A DNA stretch of 64,000 nt from Noviherbaspirillum aerium (lineage in GTDB: Bacteria > Pseudomonadota > Gammaproteobacteria > Burkholderiales > Burkholderiaceae_D). The notes beneath the pieces are model-generated. The model had not been told where the DNA came from and did not search any database. It saw only the letters and a program-made list of their open reading frames with translations. The DNA lies in NCBI RefSeq assembly GCF_008929045.1, contig NZ_VFAH01000016.1:1-64000 (forward strand), read 5' to 3'. Made by a program: the position numbers and the translations under genes. Of the stretch, positions 16,379 to 24,492 are shown one piece after another. How positions within the stretch are numbered: position 1 is the stretch's first letter; every line of letters starts with the position of its first letter.

Positions 16379-17017
16379 GTGAACGAAGATATTCACTTCT
16401 ATGAGCCGAAAGCCGGTCATGGATTGCCGCATGATCCATTCAACGCCATCGTGGGGCCGCGTCCGATCGGATGGATTTCCTCGCGCAGCGCCGCCGGCAA
16501 CCTCAACCTGGCGCCGTACAGCTTCTTCAACGGCTTCAATTATGTGCCGCCCATCATCGGCTTCTCCAGCATCGGGCGCAAGGACAGCCTGCGCAATGTC
16601 GAAGAGACCGGCGAATTCGCATGGAACCTGGCGACGCAGCCCCTGGCGGAAGCGATGAACATCAGTTGCACCGCGGTCGGGCCGGAAGTGGACGAGTTTG
16701 CACTGGCCGATCTGACGCCGGTGGCTTCGCGCAACATCGCCGTGCCGCGCGTGGCGGAAAGCCCGGTCTCCTTCGAGTGCAAGCTGACCCAGATCATCCA
16801 GCTGAAAGATGCGCAGGGCGGATCGATCGACTCATTCCTGGTGCTGGGGGAAGTGGTGGGCGTGCATATCGCCAGGCACCTGCTCGTGGAGGGCATATAC
16901 GACACCGCCGCGGCACAGCCGATCCTGCGCGGCGGCGGACCGGCCGATTATTTCGCCATCGACGCAAGCGCCAAGTTCAAGATGTACAGGCCCAAGGCTC
17001 CGCAGCCGCCGGGGTAA
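16379..17017 (+). CDS. flavin reductase-like FMN-binding protein
   Basis: A split-barrel flavoprotein of 212 residues: VGPRPIGWISSRSAAGNLNL and PYSFFNGFNYVPPIIGFSS are the flavin-contacting strands, followed by KDSLRNVEETGEFAWNLAT. The GTG start is chosen because AGGAAA lies eight bases upstream and no ATG is suitable. Members reduce or carry FMN for oxygenases, or act on unknown substrates. It stands alone, divergent from dodecin, another flavin protein. Confidence 0.88.
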   Translation: MNEDIHFYEPKAGHGLPHDPFNAIVGPRPIGWISSRSAAGNLNLAPYSFFNGFNYVPPIIGFSSIGRKDSLRNVEETGEFAWNLATQPLAEAMNISCTAVGPEVDEFALADLTPVASRNIAVPRVAESPVSFECKLTQIIQLKDAQGGSIDSFLVLGEVVGVHIARHLLVEGIYDTAAAQPILRGGGPADYFAIDASAKFKMYRPKAPQPPG

Positions 17018-17054
17018 TGCCTCTCCCCCAAATCGGCATGGCTGCGCGCCTGCG

Positions 17055-17990
17055 TCACTGGATGTCGCGCAGCCGCTTTTCCTGGCGCCTGGTCAGCCGC
17101 TCGATATCGGCGATATCGGCCGGCGACAGTTTCGGTCCGGGCTTGCGCACCGCCGCCGAGGCGATCACGCCGCGCCCGGCCATGATGTGCTTGCGCACCG
17201 CGAGGCCGATGTTGGGCTGCTGTTCGTAGCGCGCCAGCGGCAGGTAGGCATCGAAGATGTCATGCGCGCGTTCGATGTCGCCGGCGGCATGGGCATTGAC
17301 CACGCCGACCATCATTTCCGGATAGGCGAAGCCGGTCATCGCGCCGTCGGCGCCGCGCGTCATTTCCTCCGGCAGGAACAGGCCGCCGCCATTGCCGGTG
17401 AGAATGGAGATGCGCCTGGTGTCGCCGCGCTCGCTCGCGGCGCGGATGGCGCTCAGCTTGGCAAGACCCGGCATGTCCTCATGCTTGAGCATGACGCAGC
17501 TGGGGGAATTCTTCAGTATGCGCAGGATCACGCTGGTCGACATCTGCACCCCGGTCGATACCGGATGGTCCTGCAGGCACCAGGGCACGTCGGCACCGAG
17601 CGTTTCATTGACCATGTCGAAGTAGGCGGCGATCTGGTCGTCGGTGCGCACGGTGGAAGGCGGCGCCACCATGACGCCCGAGGCGCCCATGTCCATCACG
17701 CTCGCCGTCAGCTCGCGCATCGGCGCGAAGCCCGGCGCCGATGCGCCGACGATCACCGGCACCCGGCCGCCAACCCGAGCCAGCACCCGCTTGACGAAGA
17801 CGCGGGATTCATCGGCGGTCAGCTTGGTGGCTTCGCCCATGATGCCGAGGATGGTCAGTCCGGTGGCACCCTTGTCGAGGTAGAAATCGACCATGCGGTC
17901 GGTGCTTTCCAGATCGAGTTCGCCATTGTCGCGGAAGGGCGTGACGGCGATCAGGTAGACGCCCTTCGCCGATGTGTCCAGTGTCTTCAT
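17055..17990 (-). CDS. dihydrodipicolinate synthase family aldolase/lyase
   Basis: A 311-residue DapA-fold barrel: GVYLIAVTPFRDNGELD, TGLTILGIMGEATKL (G-E-A-T substrate loop), VIVGASAPGF, and the Schiff-base Lys in SCVMLKHEDMPG. The second-shell Tyr of true DapA (YYNVPGRT) is replaced by CLQDHPVSTG, so this is not a lysine-pathway enzyme. The start at 17990 has AAGGAG upstream. It precedes no obvious partner but lies next to the FAH and VOC genes in the same direction, suggesting a shared catabolic role on a keto acid. Confidence 0.88.
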   Translation of the reverse strand: MKTLDTSAKGVYLIAVTPFRDNGELDLESTDRMVDFYLDKGATGLTILGIMGEATKLTADESRVFVKRVLARVGGRVPVIVGASAPGFAPMRELTASVMDMGASGVMVAPPSTVRTDDQIAAYFDMVNETLGADVPWCLQDHPVSTGVQMSTSVILRILKNSPSCVMLKHEDMPGLAKLSAIRAASERGDTRRISILTGNGGGLFLPEEMTRGADGAMTGFAYPEMMVGVVNAHAAGDIERAHDIFDAYLPLARYEQQPNIGLAVRKHIMAGRGVIASAAVRKPGPKLSPADIADIERLTRRQEKRLRDIQ

Positions 17991-18128
17991 GTGAGCTCCT
18001 TGTTGCGGCATTGGTGCCTGCATTCGCCTTGATTACCTTGCCGGGCCTGAATGCTTCATGGCGGGCGTTGAGCAGATGTCGGCGGGAATGCCTTCAATAC
18101 CGGTGATGCCGGTGATGCCGGCCGGCGA

Positions 18129-18830
<702 letters not shown>

Positions 18831-18857
18831 GGGTGGTTCCTTGAAGGAGTTGGATGC

Positions 18858-19280
18858 TTATGTGGCGAAGACCTGGCTGATATCGCCGAATGCCTTGAAT
18901 TCAAGCGCATTGCCCGACGGGTCGAGAAAGAACATGGTCGCCTGTTCTCCCACTTCCCCCTGGAAGCGGACATAGGGTTCGATCACGAAGTCGATGCCGG
19001 CATTGCGCAGCCTGGCGGCCAGCGCTTCCCATTGCTCCATCGGCAGAATCGCGCCGAAATGGCGCACCGGCACTTGCTTGCCGTCTACCTCGTTGGTCGG
19101 TTCCTGCCGGCTGCCGGCTTCCACGAGATGCGCGACAAGCTGGTGTCCGTGGAAATTGAAATCCACCCATTCATCCGAACTGCGGCCTTCCGGGCATTGC
19201 AGCAGGTCGCCGTAGAAGCGGCGCGCTTCCGCCAGATCATTGACCGGAAAGGCGAGATGGAAGAGCGGGATGGCTGGCAT
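18858..19280 (-). CDS. VOC (glyoxalase/dioxygenase-fold) protein
   Basis: A 140-residue vicinal-oxygen-chelate protein with paired beta-alpha-beta-beta-beta units: [20 protein letters not shown], then [13 protein letters not shown], then FHFGA-type [15 protein letters not shown] and [15 protein letters not shown]. Metal ligands would be His near residue 8, His in RHFGA and Glu in ALEFK. It is first in the FAH/DapA-like direction and divergent from a LysR gene, which probably controls it. Confidence 0.88.
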   Translation of the reverse strand: MPAIPLFHLAFPVNDLAEARRFYGDLLQCPEGRSSDEWVDFNFHGHQLVAHLVEAGSRQEPTNEVDGKQVPVRHFGAILPMEQWEALAARLRNAGIDFVIEPYVRFQGEVGEQATMFFLDPSGNALEFKAFGDISQVFAT

Positions 19281-19400
19281 GAAGAGTCCTTCGATACGAA
19301 AAGATCAGGGGCGATCGCGAAGTTGCCGATTGATTATAGTAAAGCGAATCTTTAATATGAAACGAAACATTTTCAGTCTTGGCATAAAACTTTTTTATAC

Positions 19401-20279
19401 ATGCTGCGCTACCTACGCACCTTCGTCGTCGCCGCCCGCACTTCCTCCTTTTCCGCCGCCGGCATGCAGCTCGGCCTGACGCAATCGGCGGTCAGCATCC
19501 AGATACGCAAGCTGGAAGAGGAATTTGGCACCGTGCTGTTCGAGAGAACGGGCAAGTCGGTTTCCCTCAGCGATGCGGGACAGGCATTGTTGCCCGACGC
19601 CATTCATATGCTGGAACTCTACGACCGCATGAAAGGCGGCGGCGCCCGGGCGGCCGACCGGCGGCCCATCGATCTGGGCGCCATTTCCACCGTGCAGTCG
19701 GCGCTGCTGCCGAAAGCCCTGCATCGCTTCCGCTCGCACTTTCCCCAGGTGCATATCAACATCGTGCCTGGCATGTCGACCCAATTGCTGACCCAGGTCG
19801 ACGCGCGGGAGCTGGACATCGCGGTCATCATCAAGCCGCGCCTGGGCATTCCGTCGGACCTGAAGTGGATTCTGCTGGTGGAGGAAGCGTATGTGATCGT
19901 TGTGCCGGACGGCTGGCCGCGGGATCTGGAGCAGCTGGCGGCCAGGCTGCCCTTCGTCCGCTACAACCGCAACTCCTATGGCGGCCAGCTCGTCGACCGC
20001 TACCTGAAGCAGCACCGCCTCTGGGTGCAGGACGGCATGGAGCTGGATGAACCGTCGGTCATCCTCGAGATGGTCAGCGAAGGCCTGGGGTGGGCCATCA
20101 TTCCCGGCAGCCTGGTGCCGCTCGCGGCCACCAGGGGCATTGCCGTGCTGCCCCTGCCCGGCCGGCCGCTGACGCGGGACATCGGCGTGCTGGTCAGGGT
20201 GTCGGCGCTCAGGCGGGAGCCGATCGCCTTGCTGATCGAAAGCCTGCGCGAAGAAGCACGGTTCGTGATTGGGGATTAG
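19401..20279 (+). CDS. LysR-family regulator
   Basis: The N-terminal winged helix-turn-helix is MLRYLRTFVVAARTSSFSAA with LTQSAVSIQIRKLEEEFG, and a 200-residue inducer-binding domain follows (AISTVQSALLPKALHRF, GLGWAIIPGSLVPLA). Length is 292. It diverges from the VOC-FAH-DapA group with a 120-bp gap, the usual arrangement for a LysR protein and its target promoter. Its inducer is probably a pathway intermediate. Confidence 0.92.
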   Translation: MLRYLRTFVVAARTSSFSAAGMQLGLTQSAVSIQIRKLEEEFGTVLFERTGKSVSLSDAGQALLPDAIHMLELYDRMKGGGARAADRRPIDLGAISTVQSALLPKALHRFRSHFPQVHINIVPGMSTQLLTQVDARELDIAVIIKPRLGIPSDLKWILLVEEAYVIVVPDGWPRDLEQLAARLPFVRYNRNSYGGQLVDRYLKQHRLWVQDGMELDEPSVILEMVSEGLGWAIIPGSLVPLAATRGIAVLPLPGRPLTRDIGVLVRVSALRREPIALLIESLREEARFVIGD

Positions 20280-20465
20280 AAAGCCGCCCTCGGCAGTTTC
20301 TCAACACGACTCGAAGGCTTGCAGGTCCCGGCGGATCATGTCGATGCATCATGCCCCGGTTCTTGCAGATGTCTCGATGCCTGACGCAGCAGAGGTGGCA
20401 GAGCAGCGGCGGCCATCGAACCGGGATCCGCGAAAGCCGGGCGCGCTCCCGCTTCGCCGATGCAA

Positions 20466-21437
20466 TCAGTCCGCCTTGATATTGCGGGCCTTGACGATCT
20501 CGGACCATTTCGCCGTTTCCGACTTCAGGTATTTGCCGAGTTCCGCGGGGGAAGAACCGACCGGCTCCGCGCCGATCTGCGCGAATCTCGCCTTCACATC
20601 CGGCTGCCCGAGCGCCTTCACCAATTCCTCGTTGATGCGGTTGACGACAGGCTGCGGCGTCTTGGCGGGGACGAACACGGCATACCAGCCGCTGAGCTCA
20701 TAACCCTTGATGCCCGCTTCCGCAACGGTCGGCACGTTCGGCAACACGCTGGAACGCTTGCTGGTGGTGACGGCGAGGGGTTTCAGGCGACCGGCATCGA
20801 TGTAGGGCTTGGCGGATGAGACCGAGTCGAACATCATGTCGACCTGCCGGCCCATGAGATCGGTGACCGCCGGCGCACTTCCCTTGTAGGGGACGTGGAG
20901 GATGTCGACGTTGGCCATGGAGGCAAACAGTTCGCCGGCCAGATGAATGGTCGTGCCGCTGCCGGCGGACGCAAACGTGAGTTTGCCGGGCTGCTGCTTT
21001 GCGAGGTCGACCAGTTCGGCGACGTTGTTCGCCTTTACCGATGGATTGACCACCAAGACGTTGGGCACGATGCCTACCAGGCTGACCGGCTCGAAATCCT
21101 TGACCGGATCGTAGGCGAGTTTGGCGTACAGGCTCGGGTTCACCGCATGACCGATCGACACGATCATCATCGTGTAGCCGTCCGGCTCGGACTTGGCGAC
21201 GGCGGACGATCCCACCACGCCGCCCGCGCCGGGCCGGTTTTCGATAATGATCGGCTGCTTCATGCTCTGCGACATTTTTTCGCCCAGCGTGCGCGCCATG
21301 GTGTCCATGGCGCCGCCGGGCGTAAAGGGCACCACCCACTTGATGGGCTTGCTCGGATACGCGTCGGCGGCAAGCGCTCCGAAAGCCGCACCCAATACCG
21401 CACTGCCCAACAGGGCCTTCATCATCAACTGTTTCAT
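20466..21437 (-). CDS. TctC/Bug-family receptor next to catC
   Basis: A 323-residue periplasmic binding protein: signal MKQLMMKALLGSAVLGAAFG, WVVPFTPGGAMDTMARTLGE, IIENRPGAGGVVGSSAVAKS, HVPYKGSAPAVTDLMGRQVD. It is 42 bp downstream of catC in the same direction and probably in the same operon, which suggests that it captures an aromatic-derived or related acid. No TctA/TctB membrane genes are near. Confidence 0.93.
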   Translation of the reverse strand: MKQLMMKALLGSAVLGAAFGALAADAYPSKPIKWVVPFTPGGAMDTMARTLGEKMSQSMKQPIIIENRPGAGGVVGSSAVAKSEPDGYTMMIVSIGHAVNPSLYAKLAYDPVKDFEPVSLVGIVPNVLVVNPSVKANNVAELVDLAKQQPGKLTFASAGSGTTIHLAGELFASMANVDILHVPYKGSAPAVTDLMGRQVDMMFDSVSSAKPYIDAGRLKPLAVTTSKRSSVLPNVPTVAEAGIKGYELSGWYAVFVPAKTPQPVVNRINEELVKALGQPDVKARFAQIGAEPVGSSPAELGKYLKSETAKWSEIVKARNIKAD

Positions 21438-21479
21438 TTTCGCTCCTGCTCTTCCCGCACTTCAATTAGAAATTGGACG

Positions 21480-21758
21480 TCAGACAATGGCCGACGGATG
21501 CTTTGCCAGCGGCGTCACCTTGATTTTCATGTAGGGAAACAAGGGAAGCGCCGCCAGCAGGTTGTGAAGTTCGTCATTGGACTCAACATCGAACACGCTG
21601 TAATTCGCATATTCACCGACTACCCGGTACAGGTGCAGCCACTTGCCGCTGCGCTGCAATTCCTGCGCATAGGCTTTTTCACGCGCCTTGATGTCATCGG
21701 CAATCGCCGGGGGCATATCGGGTGGCAACAGCACATCCATTCGAACGAGAAATAACAT
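21480..21758 (-). CDS. catC: muconolactone delta-isomerase
   Basis: CatC turns muconolactone into 3-oxoadipate enol-lactone in the catechol branch of the beta-ketoadipate pathway. The 92-residue product covers the whole family: MLFLVRMDVLLPPDMPP, AREKAYAQELQRSGKWLHLY, YANYSVFDVESNDELHNLL, ALPLFPYMKIKVTPLAKHPS. It follows catB by 76 bp. catA is not in the window. Confidence 0.95.
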   Translation of the reverse strand: MLFLVRMDVLLPPDMPPAIADDIKAREKAYAQELQRSGKWLHLYRVVGEYANYSVFDVESNDELHNLLAALPLFPYMKIKVTPLAKHPSAIV

Positions 21759-21834
21759 GATGATTTTCCTTTTGTCGTTAATGCAGTGGCGTAGCAGACG
21801 TGACTGGTGTGGCCGGCGTGGCGGCCGCCCGGCC

Positions 21835-22989
21835 TCAGGCAACCGCGGTACGGCTCCTGTCGCGCCGGTAATGGGCAAGCTTATCTTCATCGATGGCAAC
21901 ACCGAGTCCCGGCGCCGAGGGCACCGCCAGTTCGAAGTCCACAACCGATGCGCGCTCGATGACGATATCGTCCTTCAGCAGCAGGGGCCCGAACAGCTCG
22001 GTGCCCCATTCCATTGTGCGGCAGGCGGCAAAGGCATGCGCCGATGCGATGCTGCCGATGGTGCCCTCGAGCAGCGTGCCGCCATAGCAGCCGACACCGG
22101 CCGCATTGGCAACCGCGGCGGTACGAACCACGCCGAGCGGCCCGCCCGACTTGGCGATCTTGAGCGCAACGATCGCGGCCGCGCCGTCACACGCATAATC
22201 GAACATGTCTGCGGGCGAGCTGATAGCTTCGTCCGCCATGATGGGAACGGTGAACATCCGCGCGAGACGGGCAAGACCTCGGCGGTTGTCCTTCGCGATA
22301 GGCTGCTCGACCAGCATCACGCCTGCCGCCTGCAGTTCGGGAATATAACGCGCCGCTGTCGCCTCGCTCCAGGCCTGATTGAGGTCGACGGTGATGTCGG
22401 CATGGTCGCCGAGGCCGGCCTTGATCGCCGCCACATGCCTGATGTCCGCCTCGGGGCTGCGCTTGCCGATCTTCAGCTTGAATACCTTGTGGCGGCGCAC
22501 TTCCAGCAAATGCCTGGCCTCCTCGATATCGCGCGCGCTGTCGCCGCTGGCCAGCGTCCACAATACCGGCAGCGAATGGCGAACGGCGCCGCCCAGCAGC
22601 GCATGCACCGGAACGCCCAGCCGCTTTCCCTGCGCGTCGAGCAGCGCGGTTTCCAGCGCCGACTTAGCCAGCGAGTTGCCCTGCACCGACTGGTCGACCT
22701 TGGCGAGCACCGCATTTGCGCTTGAGGCGCTCATGCCGATAACCAAGGGAGCGATGTAGTGGTCGAGTGCGAGCTTGATGGATTCGGGGCTTTGCTCGCC
22801 ATAGCTCAAGCCGCCGATGGTGGTGGCTTCGCCGATGCCTTCAATGCCGTCGTCGCAGCGCAAGCGCACGATCACCAGGGTCTGGCGGCTCATCGTCGTC
22901 ATCGCCAGCCGGTGCTCGCGGATGGTGGGCAGGTCGACGATGATGGCTGCAATCGCCGAGATGCAGGGCTGATGGGATTCGTTGGACAT
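21835..22989 (-). CDS. catB: muconate cycloisomerase
   Basis: CatB lactonises cis,cis-muconate. The 384-residue enolase-superfamily protein keeps every key residue: the Lys pair in HKVFKLKIGKRS, metal ligands in ITVDLNQAW (Asp), MLVEQPI (Glu) and IMADEAISS (Asp), and the second Lys in IVALKIAKSGG. The start at 22989 (MSNESHQP) was chosen because upstream residues are not family-like; its SD is weak. Order is catB-catC-Bug, with a LysR upstream in the same orientation rather than divergent. Confidence 0.94.
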   Translation of the reverse strand: MSNESHQPCISAIAAIIVDLPTIREHRLAMTTMSRQTLVIVRLRCDDGIEGIGEATTIGGLSYGEQSPESIKLALDHYIAPLVIGMSASSANAVLAKVDQSVQGNSLAKSALETALLDAQGKRLGVPVHALLGGAVRHSLPVLWTLASGDSARDIEEARHLLEVRRHKVFKLKIGKRSPEADIRHVAAIKAGLGDHADITVDLNQAWSEATAARYIPELQAAGVMLVEQPIAKDNRRGLARLARMFTVPIMADEAISSPADMFDYACDGAAAIVALKIAKSGGPLGVVRTAAVANAAGVGCYGGTLLEGTIGSIASAHAFAACRTMEWGTELFGPLLLKDDIVIERASVVDFELAVPSAPGLGVAIDEDKLAHYRRDRSRTAVA

Positions 22990-23251
22990 GTTGGAAACAA
23001 TGAGGTATCGACAAGCCAATGGTAAGTTGTCCGCAGCCTTGCGTCTAATATCATTTCGCGTCAGAGTTATACCTGTAAGGTATCGTAGGCAAGGCTGCCT
23101 TTTTACCGGCATCCTTCCGATAGCCATCGGAAATCCGGTTTTCAGGCAATTGCAGTGGAGCGAAGTCCTGCCGGCATGGTGCCGGGAAGACATCAAGGTG
23201 ATGGCGAAGTGATGGCGGCGGGATGCCGCCGCGCATTATTGCCGGCGCGAC

Positions 23252-24151
23252 TCAGACGCGTTTGCCGCCTGAGCGGTAACGGTCGACGAACTCCATGAAC
23301 CTGGCGAGCTCCCCCGAGGAGTCGCTGCTCCTCACATTCATGATGACGGGCGAGGTCGCATCCGCATTGCTGACCGGGCGATACACGACATCGTCGCGTT
23401 TCAGGCGCTGCACCGATCGGGGAACCAGGGTGAGGCCGATTCCCGCGGCAACGAAGCCAATGGCGGTCTGCATTTCATTGGCCTCGATCGCCACGTTCAG
23501 CTGCAGGCCATGCGCGCGGAAGAGATTGAGCACATGGTCCGCATAGCTCGGCCGCGGCCGTGCCGGGTAAAGAATGAATGGCTCGCCCGCCAGCTGCCGG
23601 AGTGCAAGGCGCTGCCTCCGGGCCAAGGCATGCCCGGCCGGAAGCGCCGCGACCAGCGCTTCTTCCTCGAGGACTTCGCAGCGGATCTCGGCATCCTCCA
23701 GCAGGAGCCGGCCGAAGCCGACATCGATGCGGCCGGCTTTCAGCGCCTCCGCCTGCTGTATCGTCGTGAGCTCGCTGAACATCACTTCCACGTCGCTGTC
23801 CGACGAGCGGTATTCCTTGATCAGTTCGGGAAGAAAGCCATACAGCACCGAAGGCACGAACCCGATGCCGAACCAGCGCTTCTTCCCCTGCCCGATACGC
23901 CGCGTGCCCTGCCTGGCTTCGTCCAGGCGCGAAAGGATCTGCACGCATTGTTCAAGAAAAAACGCGCCGGCCTTGGTCAGTGCAATCGGGCGCGAACTGC
24001 GGTCGATCAGCTCGGTGCCCAGTTCCTCTTCGATCTCCCGGATCTGGCGCGACAACGGCGGCTGCGCGATGTGCAGCTTCTCGGCCGCCCGGGTGAAATT
24101 CAGGGTTCTTCCGACCACTTCGAAATAGCGGAGATGCCGCAGTTCCATCAT
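23252..24151 (-). CDS. LysR-family regulator of the CatM/BenM type
   Basis: MMELRHLRYFEVVGRTLNFT with AEKLHIAQPPLSRQIREIEE matches the muconate-responsive CatR/CatM/BenM clade closely. The effector domain includes LIKEYRSSDSDVEVMFSEL and GIGLTLVPRSVQRL. Length is 299 from ATG 24151; ATG 24148 is equally possible. It lies 260 bp upstream of catB on the same strand and is the obvious candidate regulator of catBC. Confidence 0.9.
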   Translation of the reverse strand: MMELRHLRYFEVVGRTLNFTRAAEKLHIAQPPLSRQIREIEEELGTELIDRSSRPIALTKAGAFFLEQCVQILSRLDEARQGTRRIGQGKKRWFGIGFVPSVLYGFLPELIKEYRSSDSDVEVMFSELTTIQQAEALKAGRIDVGFGRLLLEDAEIRCEVLEEEALVAALPAGHALARRQRLALRQLAGEPFILYPARPRPSYADHVLNLFRAHGLQLNVAIEANEMQTAIGFVAAGIGLTLVPRSVQRLKRDDVVYRPVSNADATSPVIMNVRSSDSSGELARFMEFVDRYRSGGKRV

Positions 24152-24492
24152 ACTCACCAGGTATAGTCACAACAGCAAGTGATATTAGACTGAGCGGCGA
24201 GTTGAATCTACTGTTTTCTTGGAACAGCGGGAAGTTGAACGGGCCCGCTTCTGGCGAAGCTGTCCCATGGTAAGGGGCTTTTGGAAAAGCGCCTCAGGCT
24301 GGAAAGCCAGCCTGGGGCCAAGCTCACGCGGATGCAGGAAAGATCCTGGCAGGCGATGAGGAGACATGGAAGGGACAACAGTGCGCCGCGCATGCCGCTT
24401 CCAGCGGATGAGGGATTGATTACCATCGGATTCCTTGCCGGCACACAGGTTTGCCCGGCTCCGGCGTGAACGGAGCCAGGCAAAACCGGCAA
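24152..24492. other. gene-free stretch with a hairpin
   Basis: No gene is seen. At 24450-24485 the arms TTTGCCCGGCTCCG and CGGAGCCAGGCAAA form a stem-loop just past the GH2 stop and may terminate that gene, though no T run follows on the - strand. Confidence 0.45.
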
